Positions 16,170-26,800 of a DNA stretch of 64,000 nt are shown one piece after another. Positions within the stretch are counted from its first letter, which is position 1, and every line of letters starts with the position of its first letter. The notes below the pieces were generated by a model. The model searched no databases and was not told the origin of the DNA. It was given only the letters and a program-made list of their open reading frames with translations. The stretch comes from an uncultured Phascolarctobacterium sp. (GTDB lineage: Bacteria > Bacillota > Negativicutes > Acidaminococcales > Acidaminococcaceae), in assembly GCA_900541915.1 (NCBI GenBank), contig UQLS01000004.1, positions 62,001 through 126,000 of the forward strand, read 5' to 3'. Position numbers and translations under genes: made by a program.

Positions 16170-19100
16170 TTATTTCTGTTCTGCCAGTTTTTTGTAGTTA
16201 TTCAGGCGTTCCTTAGCGTCAGCTTCGGTCTTTTCAAACAGAGCTTCAGCAGTTTCCGGGAACATCTTCTGCAGGGAAGAGTAACGAACTTCGCCCATGA
16301 GGAATTCACGGAAATCAGCGGTAGGCTCTTTGGAATCCAGAATGAACGGATTCTTGCCCTGTTCTTTCAGATCCGGATTGTAACGGTAGTTAGCCCAGTA
16401 GCCTGCTTCAACAGCGCGTTTTGCTTCCAGCTGGCTGCAGCCCATGCCTACTTTGAGGCCGTGGTTGATACACGGAGCATAAGCGATAATCAGGGACGGA
16501 CCATCATAAGCTTCTGCTTCGGCAATAGCTTTCAGAGTCTGATTTTTGTCAGCGCCCATAGCTACCTGTGCCACATAAACATAGCCGTAGCTCATAGCCA
16601 TCATGCCCAGATCTTTCTTCTTGGTCTTTTTGCCGCTGGCAGCAAATTTAGCGATTGCCGCAGTCGGAGTAGATTTGGAGGATTGGCCGCCGGTATTGGA
16701 ATATACCTCGGTATCGAAGACCATAACATTTACGTTCTCGCCGGATGCCAGTACGTGGTCAAGTCCGCCGTAGCCGATGTCATAGCCCCAGCCATCGCCG
16801 CCGAAGATCCAGTGGCTGCGTTTAACAAAGAATTGTCTTTCTTTATACAGAGCAGCGCATTTTTCGCAGCCGTCTTTGTATTTTTCCAGTACAGCAGTAA
16901 GTGCGTCAGCACGTTCACGGGTGCCTTCGCTTACATTCATGTTTTCCAGCCAGTCGGTCAGCGCTTTGCGCAGATCTTCCGGAGCCTGGTCAACAGGCAT
17001 TGCTCTTACCATGTCAGCAACACGTTCACGGGATTGTTTTACGCCCAGATACATGCCGAGGCCGTATTCAGCGTTGTCCTCGAACAGGGAGTTTGCCCAG
17101 CTGGGACCATGGCCTGCACAGTTTTTGGTGTACGGCATGGACGGAGCACTTGCACCCCAGATAGAGGTACAGCCGGTAGCATTGGCAATCATCATGCGGT
17201 CGCCTACCAGTTGGGTAATCAGTTTAGCATACGGAGTTTCGCCGCAGCCTGCGCATGCGCCGGAGAACTCGAGCAGCGGCTGTTCAAACTGGATGCCTTT
17301 CATGGTCAGCTTGCTCATCGGATTAGGTTTATGCTGAACTTCTTTCATTGCATAATTCCAGTTTACAGTCTTAGCAACCTGGGTATCAAGCGGTTTCATA
17401 ACGAGCGCTTTTCCTTTGGGAGCCGGGCATACCTGAGCACAGTTGCCGCAGCCGGTGCAGTCCAGCGGAGAAATGGTGATAGCAAATTTCAGGCCTTTAG
17501 CGCCGATAGCGTCTTTAGACGGCAGGCTTGCCGGAGCTTTCGCAGCTTCTTCCTCGGTCATCAGTACCGGACGGATAGCAGCATGCGGGCAGACAAAGGC
17601 GCACTGGTTACATTGGATACAGGTATCAATCTGCCATTCGGGCACGTTGATAGCGATGCCGCGTTTTTCGTAAGCAGCAGTACCGCTCGGGAAAGTACCG
17701 TCAGCATGTTCTTCCACGAAAGTGCTTACAGGCAGCTTGTCGCCTTCCAGTCTGTTCATGGGAACGAGCACTTCGTCGATAAATTTATTGCCGGTAGCTT
17801 CAGCTTTATGGGAATCTTCCGCTTCTGCCCAGGCAGCCGGAACGATAACCTCGGTAATAGCGTTGATGCCCTGATCGATAGCAGCGTTGTTCATGTCAAC
17901 GATATTCTGACCTTTTTTGCCGTAGGAATGTTCTACAGCTTCTTTCAGATATTTAACAGCGTCAGCCAGCGGAATAATGTCAGCCAGTTTGAAGAACGCA
18001 GACTGCATAATCATGTTGATGCGTCCGCCGAGGCCGATTTCCTGGGCAATTTTTACAGCGTCGATAATATAGAATTTAATATCGTTTTTAGCGATATAGC
18101 GTTTAATTTGTCCGGGCAGGTGTTCTTCCAGTTCTTCTGCAGTCCAGGTGCAGTTCAAGAGGAAGGTGCCGCCTTTTTTCAGACCAGCGGTAACGTCATA
18201 GTTATAAACGTAGGACTGGTTGTGTACAGCAACAAAATCAGCCGCATTAATCAGATACGGAGCCATAATCGGGGTGTGACCGAAACGCAGATGAGAAACG
18301 GTTACGCCGCCGGATTTCTTACTGTCGTAAGAGAAATAGCCCTGAGCGTACATATCGGTATAGTCGCCGATAATCTTGATAGCGCTCTTGTTAGCGCCAA
18401 CAGTACCGTCACTGCCAAGGCCCCAGAACTTGCAGGCTTTGGTGCCGGCCGGAGTAACGTCAAAGTCACCGCTGACAGGCAGAGAAGTGCCGGTAACGTC
18501 ATCAGTGATGCTGATGGTGAAATTGTTTTTCGGTTCAGCAGCAGCCAGATTATCAAATACAGCTACGATATCTGCCGGTACCAGGTCTTTGGAGCCCAGG
18601 CCATAACGACCGCCGATAATCATCGGGTTGCGGTCAGATGCGTAGAAGGCTGCGCGTACATCAAGATACAGCGGTTCGCCGAAAGCGCCCGGTTCTTTGG
18701 TGCGGTCCAGAACAGCAATACGTTTTACGCTTGCCGGAACAGCAGCCATAAAATGTTTCATGCTGAAAGGACGATACAGGTGAACGCACAGTACGCCAAC
18801 CTTGCGGCCCTGTTCGTTCAGTTTTTCAACCACGGTGCGCACGGTTTCAGTACTGGAGCCCATGGTGATGATAATTTCTTCAGCGTCTTCAGCGCCGTAG
18901 TAGTTAAACAGATGGTAATCACGGCCGGTCAGTTTGTTGATTTCCTGCATATAGCCTTCCACGATTTCCGGCAGTGCGTCATAGTAGCCGTTAACTGCTT
19001 CACGTGTCTGGAAGTAAATATCAGGGTTCTGTGCGGTACCGCGGATAACCGGGTTATCAGGATTCAGGCCACGGCGGCGGAATGCGTCAACTGCATCCAT

Positions 19101-19685
19101 ATCCAGCAGTTTGCCCAAATCTTCGTAATCCAAAACTTCGATTTTCTGAATTTCATGGGAGGTACGGAAACCGTCAAAGAAGTTTACAAACGGTACGCGG
19201 CCTTTGATTGCAGCCAGATGCGCAACAGCAGCCAGGTCCATAACTTCCTGTACACTGCCTTCAGCCAGCAGCGCAAAGCCGGTCTGACGGGCAGCCATAA
19301 CGTCCTGATGATCACCGAAGATAGACAGAGAGCTGGTAGCCAGTGCACGTGCAGAAACGTGGAATACTGCCGGCAGAAGCTCGCCTGCCATTTTATACAT
19401 ATTGGGAATCATGAGCAGCAGGCCCTGAGAAGCCGTATAAGTGGTGGTCAGCGCACCAGATTGCAAAGAGCCGTGTACGGCACCTGCCGCACCTGCTTCA
19501 GACTGCATTTCCAAAACTTTAACGGACTGACCAAAAAGATTCTTCTTACCCTGGGCTGCCCATTCGTCAACAACTTCCGCCATCGGAGAAGACGGAGTTA
19601 TCGGATAGATAGCAGCAACATCAGTAAAAGCATAAGACACGTATGCGGCAGCGGTATTGCCGTCCATCGTTTTCATTTTGACCAT
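16170..19685 (-). CDS. nifJ: Pyruvate:ferredoxin (flavodoxin) oxidoreductase
   Basis: This single-chain 1171-residue enzyme oxidises pyruvate and CoA to acetyl-CoA, CO2 and reduced ferredoxin. The domain order is complete. An N-terminal pyrimidine-binding domain contains YPITPSSPMAE. The middle gamma-type and linker domains follow. Two [4Fe-4S] ferredoxin clusters lie near residues 685-755 (C-I-Q-C-N-Q-C-x3-C-P and C-T-G-C-G-N-C-x3-C-P). The C-terminal TPP-binding domain has A-G-C-G-E-T and G-D-G-W-x-Y-D-I-G-Y-G-G-L-D-H. The start follows GGGGATCTA. A clear promoter lies about 85 bp upstream. It is central to the fermentation and would take pyruvate from the serine pathway. Confidence 0.97.
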   Translation of the reverse strand: MVKMKTMDGNTAAAYVSYAFTDVAAIYPITPSSPMAEVVDEWAAQGKKNLFGQSVKVLEMQSEAGAAGAVHGSLQSGALTTTYTASQGLLLMIPNMYKMAGELLPAVFHVSARALATSSLSIFGDHQDVMAARQTGFALLAEGSVQEVMDLAAVAHLAAIKGRVPFVNFFDGFRTSHEIQKIEVLDYEDLGKLLDMDAVDAFRRRGLNPDNPVIRGTAQNPDIYFQTREAVNGYYDALPEIVEGYMQEINKLTGRDYHLFNYYGAEDAEEIIITMGSSTETVRTVVEKLNEQGRKVGVLCVHLYRPFSMKHFMAAVPASVKRIAVLDRTKEPGAFGEPLYLDVRAAFYASDRNPMIIGGRYGLGSKDLVPADIVAVFDNLAAAEPKNNFTISITDDVTGTSLPVSGDFDVTPAGTKACKFWGLGSDGTVGANKSAIKIIGDYTDMYAQGYFSYDSKKSGGVTVSHLRFGHTPIMAPYLINAADFVAVHNQSYVYNYDVTAGLKKGGTFLLNCTWTAEELEEHLPGQIKRYIAKNDIKFYIIDAVKIAQEIGLGGRINMIMQSAFFKLADIIPLADAVKYLKEAVEHSYGKKGQNIVDMNNAAIDQGINAITEVIVPAAWAEAEDSHKAEATGNKFIDEVLVPMNRLEGDKLPVSTFVEEHADGTFPSGTAAYEKRGIAINVPEWQIDTCIQCNQCAFVCPHAAIRPVLMTEEEAAKAPASLPSKDAIGAKGLKFAITISPLDCTGCGNCAQVCPAPKGKALVMKPLDTQVAKTVNWNYAMKEVQHKPNPMSKLTMKGIQFEQPLLEFSGACAGCGETPYAKLITQLVGDRMMIANATGCTSIWGASAPSMPYTKNCAGHGPSWANSLFEDNAEYGLGMYLGVKQSRERVADMVRAMPVDQAPEDLRKALTDWLENMNVSEGTRERADALTAVLEKYKDGCEKCAALYKERQFFVKRSHWIFGGDGWGYDIGYGGLDHVLASGENVNVMVFDTEVYSNTGGQSSKSTPTAAIAKFAASGKKTKKKDLGMMAMSYGYVYVAQVAMGADKNQTLKAIAEAEAYDGPSLIIAYAPCINHGLKVGMGCSQLEAKRAVEAGYWANYRYNPDLKEQGKNPFILDSKEPTADFREFLMGEVRYSSLQKMFPETAEALFEKTEADAKERLNNYKKLAEQK

Positions 19686-19766
19686 TAGATCCCCTTCTTT
19701 CTACATAAATAAGATATTAGGATTTAAGATTTAATAAGGGCACTGCCCTCAGCATCTTCTTTAAAT

Positions 19767-19796
19767 AGTATACACTATTAACGCCCTCTTTGTAAA
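19767..19796 (-). promoter_or_regulatory. Promoter of nifJ
   Basis: On the minus strand, TTTACA (19791-19796) and TATACT (19767-19772) are spaced by 18 bp, about 80 bp before the nifJ start. Confidence 0.55.
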
Positions 19797-20063
19797 ACAA
19801 AAGCGCCCGAGAATACAATATATAGCAAAAATTTCACAAATCTTTAAAACCAAAGCTTATGAATTTCTTTTGTTTGTTAAAATGACAGCAGCTATATATT
19901 TATCATATTTTAAAAATTACTGTAAGCAAATCAATCAATAAGAATAACTAAGCCTTTCTGACTGTTTTTTATTAAAACCTCTTTAAATTCATTATAATGA
20001 TTGTATAATAAAAAGTAAATTTATTGTTTTAAAGTATTTTTTTAGGTAAATTTTTGGATAAAG

Positions 20064-20558
20064 CTTTGTATTTACTTTGGTACTATTGCTTTTAAGTTAC
20101 TGCTCATGCTCATTCTTTTGCGCCCAAAAGAACGAGCCAAGAAAAGGCTTTGTCTTGCTTTTTTACAGCGATAGCGGACATTGCGGCTTTAAATATACAG
20201 GCCTCGGTTAAAAACGTGCCGAGTCCTGCTCAAAGTTTAAAAGAAAATTTTACCCAAGCCGCCTGCCGCCTATCGCCTTAAGTATGAAGCTCAAAATGTA
20301 CTAGCTGTAAAGCACTAATCCTAACTTGTTTTTGAATCTGCGTACTTCCTGCCGAAGGCGGTGGGTGAGCCAGCAAGCATCCTGCTCTGACTGCCAATAG
20401 CGCCCGGCACGGTTTCAACCGGGCGCGGAATGAGTAGGCTCACATCATCCGCGAAGGCTGCACGACACAAGAAAAAAGTTTTTCTTCGTCTATTCTTTTT
20501 TGAAAAAGAATAGACATGTGCACTAACCAAAAGAAAAAGTATAACAGTAAATACAAAG
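20064..20558. repeat. MITE-like non-coding element with long imperfect inverted ends
   Basis: A 13-bp perfect inverted repeat (CTTTGTATTTACT at 20064-20076 and its complement at 20546-20558) bounds a 495-bp stretch with no credible gene. Inside it the two ends stay alignable for about 60 bp (shared pieces such as TACT-TT-CTTTT, GTTA-TGC-CATG and ATTCTTTT). Each end carries its own palindrome: CATTCTTTT...AAAAGAACG on the left, CTATTCTTTT...AAAAGAATAG on the right. The middle holds a three-way-junction-like structure (20358-20452). This looks like a non-autonomous mobile element or a large REP-type repeat. No target duplication was identified. Copies elsewhere in the genome cannot be checked here. 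Confidence 0.5.
20358..20452. other. Potential structured RNA/DNA domain within the MITE-like element
   Basis: An outer stem GCGG..GTGAGCC (20358-20371) pairs with GGCTCAC..CCGC (20437-20452). Inside are a small AGCA/TGCT hairpin (20372-20386) and a perfect 8-bp GCGCCCGG/CCGGGCGC hairpin (20400-20426). The strand is not decided. Base pairing is seen directly; a function is not known. Confidence 0.4.
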
Positions 20559-20610
20559 ACGAACACAAAACTAAATCTATTCTAAATTCATAATCACCTT
20601 GGAGGTAACC

Positions 20611-21285
20611 ATGTCCAAACGTATTATTTATTCCTGCGTAACTCTCAAAAAAGAACTGGAAAACGTTATTGCCGCTACCGACTTTGACGGTGAAGTACAT
20701 TTTTTAAGCGAAAAGCTGCACAGCAGCCCCCAAACCATGCACCAGGTACTGCAGCAGCATATTGACGAAGCAGCTCCGGATACGGAAGAAATCATCATCT
20801 GTGTTTCCGGCTGCGGCAAAAGCACCGTTGGTCTGAAAGCCACCACTGCTCCCCTTGCCCTGCCCCGCACTATGGATTGCATTGACGTACTGCTCAGCGG
20901 CAGCGGCGCTAAACGCCCTGAAGGCGCCATCTTTCTTACCGACGGCTGGATGAATTTTATGAAAGCCTCTGCTCTGAACCACGAAAAAATGATAGCTGAA
21001 AAAGGCGCTGAAGCTACCGCTGAAACCATGCGCAAAATTTATCGCGGCTTTACTGATTTTTACATCATCGACACCCACACCTACGATACTACTCCGGTTA
21101 AGGAATATATCAAGCCGCTGGTAAATATGCTTGACGGCACACTAAACTACATCGACGGCAAATACCAGGTGCTGTATAAGCTTTTAGACGGCACTCGCGA
21201 CAAGGACGTCATCAGCATTCCTAAAGGCGGCGTACTCGACATCAGCGAATTTGACGGTTTAAGACCGGCAGTAATTAAGAAATAA
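20611..21285 (+). CDS. DUF1638 domain protein
   Basis: This 224-residue soluble protein starts at the ATG behind GGAGGT (20611); an in-frame ATG four codons earlier is less likely. It shows DUF1638 features: S-C-x-T-L-K-x-E-L at the N-terminus, C-V-S-G-C-G-K in the middle, a short D-C-I-D-V-L-L-x-G stretch, and a D-T-H-T-Y-D-T segment. Several conserved cysteines suggest metal or corrinoid chemistry; relatives are often near methyltransferase genes, but none is present here. It stands alone between the MITE-like element and a terminator. The function is unknown. Confidence 0.8.
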   Translation: MSKRIIYSCVTLKKELENVIAATDFDGEVHFLSEKLHSSPQTMHQVLQQHIDEAAPDTEEIIICVSGCGKSTVGLKATTAPLALPRTMDCIDVLLSGSGAKRPEGAIFLTDGWMNFMKASALNHEKMIAEKGAEATAETMRKIYRGFTDFYIIDTHTYDTTPVKEYIKPLVNMLDGTLNYIDGKYQVLYKLLDGTRDKDVISIPKGGVLDISEFDGLRPAVIKK

Positions 21286-21301
21286 ACATAAGAAAACCAA
21301 T

Positions 21302-21332
21302 AAAAAAGACACCCTTACGGGTGTCTTTTTTG
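21302..21332. terminator. Terminator at the left edge of the CRISPR locus
   Basis: The stem AAAAAGACACCC/GGGTGTCTTTTT with a TTAC loop. It ends the plus-strand DUF1638 gene and, in the other direction, the minus-strand crRNA transcript. The 31 bases from 21300 to 21330 recur exactly at 27250-27280 beyond the cas genes. Confidence 0.85.
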
Positions 21333-21334
21333 TT

Positions 21335-22605
21335 ATCCAACAAAGTACTAAAACTTTTTCTGCTTTTCTTTCTTCTGCTTCCCTGTATAAGTTCATCAAT
21401 ATCCAACAGAGTACTAAAACAAGAGCTGGAAGACTTGAAGCGTGTGCAAGGTATAAGTTCATCAATATCCAACAGAGTACTAAAACTGCCTGCAGAACTC
21501 ATGCTGTACGATCAGTGTATAAGTTCATCAATATCCAACAGAGTACTAAAACGCCCTGTAGTAATGGAGATATCAGTTCTCAGTATAAGTTCATCAATAT
21601 CCAACAGAGTACTAAAACCAGGAGTATCATATGCTTTTGCAAAATCAGTATAAGTTCATCAATATCCAACAGAGTACTAAAACCCGTTCGTCGCCTAAAA
21701 CATAACGAATAGGGTATAAGTTCATCAATATCCAACAGAGTACTAAAACCAAGATTTAAAGTGTGTTTCTTCCACTCTGGTATAAGTTCATCAATATCCA
21801 ACAGAGTACTAAAACATATCGGCTTGCTGATGTTTGAAAGTCTGCGTATAAGTTCATCAATATCCAACAGAGTACTAAAACCTTTTGTCAACCTCATGTA
21901 TCAAATTGCTGGTATAAGTTCATCAATATCCAACAGAGTACTAAAACAACGGCAGTGTTAGGGTAGCATTTAGCACTGTATAAGTTCATCAATATCCAAC
22001 AGAGTACTAAAACTTGTTGTAGTTTCTCCACCATCTTCTCCGCGTATAAGTTCATCAATATCCAACAGAGTACTAAAACGGGCATCATAGCATTAATAGC
22101 TGTAATTGGGTATAAGTTCATCAATATCCAACAGAGTACTAAAACATGAAGCAAATATTAACCGTCAGATTGCAAGTATAAGTTCATCAATATCCAACAG
22201 AGTACTAAAACATGGTCCGAGAAAGCCCCGTGCGTCCTGCGGTATAAGTTCATCAATATCCAACAGAGTACTAAAACAACGGCAGTGTTAGGGTAGCATT
22301 TAGCACTGTATAAGTTCATCAATATCCAACAGAGTACTAAAACCAGAGATGAGAATTTGCAGGATTCTGTAAGTATAAGTTCATCAATATCCAACAGAGT
22401 ACTAAAACATTTCGGTTTACCTACTCGCAAGCCTACTGGTATAAGTTCATCAATATCCAACAGAGTACTAAAACTTTCGGCGGCTCGTGATGTGCTTTTG
22501 TACGTATAAGTTCATCAATATCCAACAGAGTACTAAAACAATATGGAGAAAAATATTTTCGTCCGCATTGTATAAGTTCATCAATATCCAACAGAGTACT
22601 AAAAC
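21335..22605 (-). CRISPR. Type II-C CRISPR array, 19 full repeats and one degenerate repeat
   Basis: The 36-bp repeat on the plus strand reads GTATAAGTTCATCAAT, then ATCCAACAGAGTACTAAAAC. On the minus strand it starts GTTTTAGTACTC, the normal crRNA orientation of type II systems and the same strand as cas9-cas1-cas2. Full copies begin at 21385 and end at 22605, all identical as far as I can read. Spacers are 30 bp, with three of 29 bp. A shortened repeat with one change (21335-21354) marks the old, leader-distal end. The 19 spacers include one exact duplicate (21948-21977 and 22278-22307). The leader would be the short stretch next to cas2 (22606-22632) plus cas2 sequence. Confidence 0.98.
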
Positions 22606-22632
22606 CTTAACTTTAGTTTAAGCTAAACAAGG
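22606..22632 (-). promoter_or_regulatory. Leader-proximal sequence of the CRISPR array
   Basis: Only 27 bp separate the cas2 stop from the first (newest) repeat. On the minus strand a TTGACC hexamer (22629-22634, overlapping the cas2 stop) is a possible -35, but no good -10 follows at the proper distance. The true leader and adaptation signals may extend into cas2, or transcription may read through from cas genes. Confidence 0.4.
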
Positions 22633-22941
22633 TCAAATTTCAAGCATATCACTCGGCGCCAGCAGATTTTCTGTCGGCGTCTTTTTACCCAGCATCACAA
22701 GCATGCCGGCATATTGCTTTTCTGTTACCTGCAGCACCCGTACCGAGCCAACCGGCGGCAACGCGCAGCGCACCTTATTGATATATTTTCTGGCATCGTC
22801 ATAATTTCTCGTAATACGAGTATAGACAGAATACTGCAGCATATCAAAGCCCATCTTAATTAAATCTTTACGAAAACGCATGTAATTTTTCTTATCTTCG
22901 GCAGTAGCGGTAGGCAGGTCAAACATAACGATAACGCGCAT
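22633..22941 (-). CDS. cas2: CRISPR-associated endonuclease Cas2
   Basis: This 102-residue protein forms the adaptation complex with Cas1. It begins M-R-V-I-V-M-F-D-L-P, with the conserved catalytic-site aspartate after the first strand, and contains the Q-Y-S-V-Y-T-R segment typical of Cas2. I chose the ATG at 22941, four bases past the cas1 stop; the frame is open to 22965, overlapping cas1. It is the last cas gene before the array. Confidence 0.95.
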   Translation of the reverse strand: MRVIVMFDLPTATAEDKKNYMRFRKDLIKMGFDMLQYSVYTRITRNYDDARKYINKVRCALPPVGSVRVLQVTEKQYAGMLVMLGKKTPTENLLAPSDMLEI

Positions 22942-22945
22942 AAAT

Positions 22946-23842
22946 CTATTTAACATCGGTATCAAGGCGCGGCAAAAGCAGCTTGTTCACATCATTACTG
23001 TCAATAGCCGTGCCGATACTGCCAATATATTTATCAATAGCATTGTAAACCTTCATCCGCTTACCGCCTAACATAATTTCGTTATTTAAGATATCTGCCA
23101 AACTCATCTTATTGTTTTTAGTAAGCTCATCCAACAGTTCCTCATTATGCTGCCATGCCCAAAGGTCAACCAAAGGGCGCAGCGGTTCCATAAAATCATC
23201 TGCCAGATTAAAAGCGTTAGTCTCACTGATATGATGGATACCCAAAGCGCAGTTATACCCATAAGAACACAGGCTGCGCGCCACTGCCGAGCGGATAATG
23301 GCGTAGCCGTAATTTAAAGCCGCATTGACTATATCATCTTCAAAACGCATAAAGTCAAGACCGTAAAAAGCTTTAAAATACATTTTGGCAGCAATGGCTT
23401 CTCTGTTGCCGCAGTCGCCGGGCAGTACTTCGGCAGCCAGCTGTCTCATCCTGTTGATTACAGCAGCAGGCGCGCCTTTAAGCACCAGCGCCTGCTTCTG
23501 ATTTTCCAGCTTGGCTTTTACTACCCGCTGCCACAACAGGCTTTTAAAAGCTTCCGTCAGCGCCAGCTGCTTTTTTAAAACGCCAAAGGGCCGATAATGC
23601 CCATTGACAGGCAGCACCGTGCAGCAGGGCAGACGACTGCTGCCGCAGATAACAGTATTGACATGCTTTTCTGCCAGGCACTGTAAGGTGTGTACGGAAA
23701 GTAAGGTCTGCGCATTATCTACGATTACCGTCTGCAAATCCTCCAGCGGCACCTTGACAACTTCTTCCTTTTTCGTTACCAGCAGCCAGTTGTCCCTGAC
23801 GGTTATTTTTTCTCCCTGAGCAACATAAAGGGTGCGGAACAT
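22946..23842 (-). CDS. cas1: CRISPR-associated integrase Cas1 (type II)
   Basis: This 298-residue protein is the spacer integrase. The N-terminal beta domain (T-V-I-V-D-N-A-Q-T, C-L-A-E-K-H-V-N-T-V-I-C-G) is followed by the helical catalytic domain. In it A-L-N-Y-G-Y-A-I-I-R, G-I-H-H and D-F-M-E-P-L-R-P-L-V-D mark the metal-binding Glu/His/Asp neighbourhood. The start overlaps the end of cas9 by 40 bp, so the two are translationally linked. Confidence 0.96.
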   Translation of the reverse strand: MFRTLYVAQGEKITVRDNWLLVTKKEEVVKVPLEDLQTVIVDNAQTLLSVHTLQCLAEKHVNTVICGSSRLPCCTVLPVNGHYRPFGVLKKQLALTEAFKSLLWQRVVKAKLENQKQALVLKGAPAAVINRMRQLAAEVLPGDCGNREAIAAKMYFKAFYGLDFMRFEDDIVNAALNYGYAIIRSAVARSLCSYGYNCALGIHHISETNAFNLADDFMEPLRPLVDLWAWQHNEELLDELTKNNKMSLADILNNEIMLGGKRMKVYNAIDKYIGSIGTAIDSNDVNKLLLPRLDTDVK

Positions 23843-26800
23843 TTTACTTCACCGCCTATCTGCCCCAAGATATCAATATTATATTTTTTTATAACATCTT
23901 GCGCTGCAATAGTTTTATTTATACTTTTGCTGTTATTATCTTCATTACAAGATATTCTGTTTTCATTTATATTATAAACACTCTTATAGAAACCTTTAAA
24001 TTTACACTCTCCTTTTTTATTGATAACTTCAATATAATCATTAGCAAACAAATACATCTTATGCTGTTTATAATCTGCCGGATTTTCTGCCGTTAAATAC
24101 AGTTTTTTATCCTGCTTTCTTAAGTCAGCATAACGAATACCCCTCAGATTATTTTTCCCATCAGTAGTTTCATACAGCTCAATGCAGTAATATTTGCTGG
24201 CAGTCAAAATATTCTCATTGCCTAATGTATCCAGCTTAACAAGGGAACTGTTTTTCCTTGCGATTTTCTTTACAGGGTTATCGTCAGTAATCTTGCCCTG
24301 AAATTTTTTATTCTGTTTATAAGATACCAGCGGCATCTGCAAACCGGCAGCAAACTGCGGATCATCTCGGTAAAAATCAGCAACTTTCTCCGCAAAGCTG
24401 CTGGCGTCTTTATCCTGATAAAATTCCATACTCTCATCCGTCAGACGTATATCCGCTTCACGTTCCAGATTTTTAATAATAGAAGGAATTCTCCCTTTAG
24501 CTTCCAACAGTCTGCGAGCATAGTCTTCATTAAAGCCGTAGTACTTCTGCATCTTTCTGACAGCTTTTTCCAGATAATCAGTATATTCAAAGCTAATCTG
24601 CTTATGGTGTTCACGATAAATTTTGTTCAGCTTCATATTATCGCTGGCAAATTCTACATAAGCTGGCGTCAAATTGGCAATGACCAGCGCGTCAGCCGCA
24701 TGATGCAAATTATTGCTTCTGTCTTTGTCTATACTGCCCCAGCTCTTTTTATTCAGCCAATTTTTGCGCATACGAGAAGTAATAGCACCTTTTACTGCAT
24801 ACACATTCTTCTTTTTCTCTTCATTGGCAAATTTAAGGTTGGCAGTCAGATAATTTACGATATAGCGGGTAATGTAGCGGGTATCATTGATATTTCTCGA
24901 CTTCCATTCTGCCAGTATTTCCGCATCATACAGATTAGGCAGCATCAGATATTTATATTTTTTGGCAGATATCTTACCCTTTTTGAACAGTAAATTAACA
25001 TTCTGTAAAAATCTGTTCTTCTGTTCTCCCTGCAAATACTGGAGGGGCACCTGCTGGTGTTTTCCCTGTCTGTTCGCTCCCATATTGACCAAGGCTTTAT
25101 TTTGCAGCGTATCATCCAAAATAAGCGAGAAAGGAACAATATGATCAATATCATAAATACCGCTTAAAACAGCATTTTCAGCAATAGGCTCTCCGCTGTA
25201 TAAATCTATACCGCCCTGCTCCTGCCACAGTTTATAGCGGGCAATGTCTCCTTCTTTTACTTCGCCTTCTTTACGAAGTCCCAACTCTATAATTTTTTCA
25301 GCTATTTTCTGACGCGCTTTTTCATTATCGCGCATCATCTTAGTCAGTTTCATGCGTTCGCTTACACTGCGGCCTAAATCGTCAGCAACTTCGATATTGA
25401 TATACTCCGGTGAACCATAGCGACGGATAATAGCATTCAACACCTTGCGGGTTTCATTGATAGCTTTAAAAACAACGATGTTTTTGGTAATTTCTTCATC
25501 CTGCTTCATAGTCAGCGGCGGCAAAAGCAAATGCTTTTCCTGCGTCGGCTGTTCGGCAGCCCTTTCTTTTAATCTGCGTGCCTGAAAATTACCGTAAGTT
25601 TCGCCATGTTTAAACGCACTGATAGCTTCCAGCATATATTTTTCACATACGCTTGCCGTACCGCCAAATTTTCTGCGCAGCATCGCTTCCTGCAATGCCT
25701 TGTTCCAGCCAGCTTTTCCCAAAGCCTGCTTTCTGCGGCGCGGAGTTATATTTTCCGAAAGAATTCTGCACAGCTGCTGCAATTTGGAAGGATGTTCCAA
25801 ATCAAACTGATTTTCCGCAATTAGTTCCGTATAATCATAGCCGCATTGTTCTAATACTGATTTTAAAACTTTCAGTGTCTTAACAGTGTCCGGTATCTTA
25901 ACTTCCAGCTTACCCGGTTTACGCATTTCTAAGCCATGTTTTTTCAGCAGCTTTTTCAAGTCGCTTTCCGTCATACCGCCGTTAAGCAGCGCTGTATTGA
26001 TAATATCCTCTGCCGCATCTTCCGGCAGAATAATCTCTCCCGTAGCAGTATCGACAAAGCTCATCTGCGACAGACAATTAACCAGGGAATAAATATCGGC
26101 AAGCACCGTACTGCGAAAGGCTCTGTCCTCTGTTTTGTAGAACATACATTTTCCCAATGTATCTAAAAAGCCCATAAATTTACGGTCTTTATCATTGGGA
26201 TCGCCAGGGCCAGTTTCAAAATCACGCTGTGCAAAAATTATCCTATCGCATAAGAAGGTTATATTATCGTCAGTCAGCTGCGAATAAAATTCCTGCTGCC
26301 TGTGCAGGATGGCAAGCAGCTCTTCCCTGACATATTCCCTCTTTATCAGAATATATCTTTCGCCACTTTTATGATTATGATAGTCCGTAAATTCAGTTTC
26401 TGTCTTAAACTTCTCATCATGAAGCAGCATATCCGCTACGCTTTTATAGCCACCATCATGGTAACATTTTTCAAAATCACTCAAGCCGGTTTTGATTAAA
26501 CCCGCATCTTTATCGTTATTTTCATCTTCATAAAACTCCCGATAACCTCTGTGATTGCAGATATGGATAATACAGTCGGCAATTTCCTCCGGCGTAAGTT
26601 TTTCCGTAAGGCCATTCAGTCTAGTCTGCAATACATTTTGATTACCGTTTACTTCCTGCCATGCCTGCAATTTTTCTTTAGAAATCAAGCCTATTTTCTG
26701 CAAAAAGAATTTTACTCTGTCCTTCCTGTGCTTACGTCGTCTGATAAGCCTGCGTACAGAACGATACCCTCTGCGTTCCTGACTCAAACTTGCTTTTCTG

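Noticed and set aside
16461..19688. A 1075-residue open frame on the plus strand opposite nifJ
   Set aside because: It is antisense to a certain gene with conserved catalytic motifs, has no ribosome site, and its sequence is rich in serine, phenylalanine and histidine typical of mirror frames.
21259..22460. Several 60-110-residue ORFs within the CRISPR array
   Set aside because: They only translate the repeats (LVLCWILMNLY and ISSSISNRVLK patterns recur with the repeat period) and have no coding signals.
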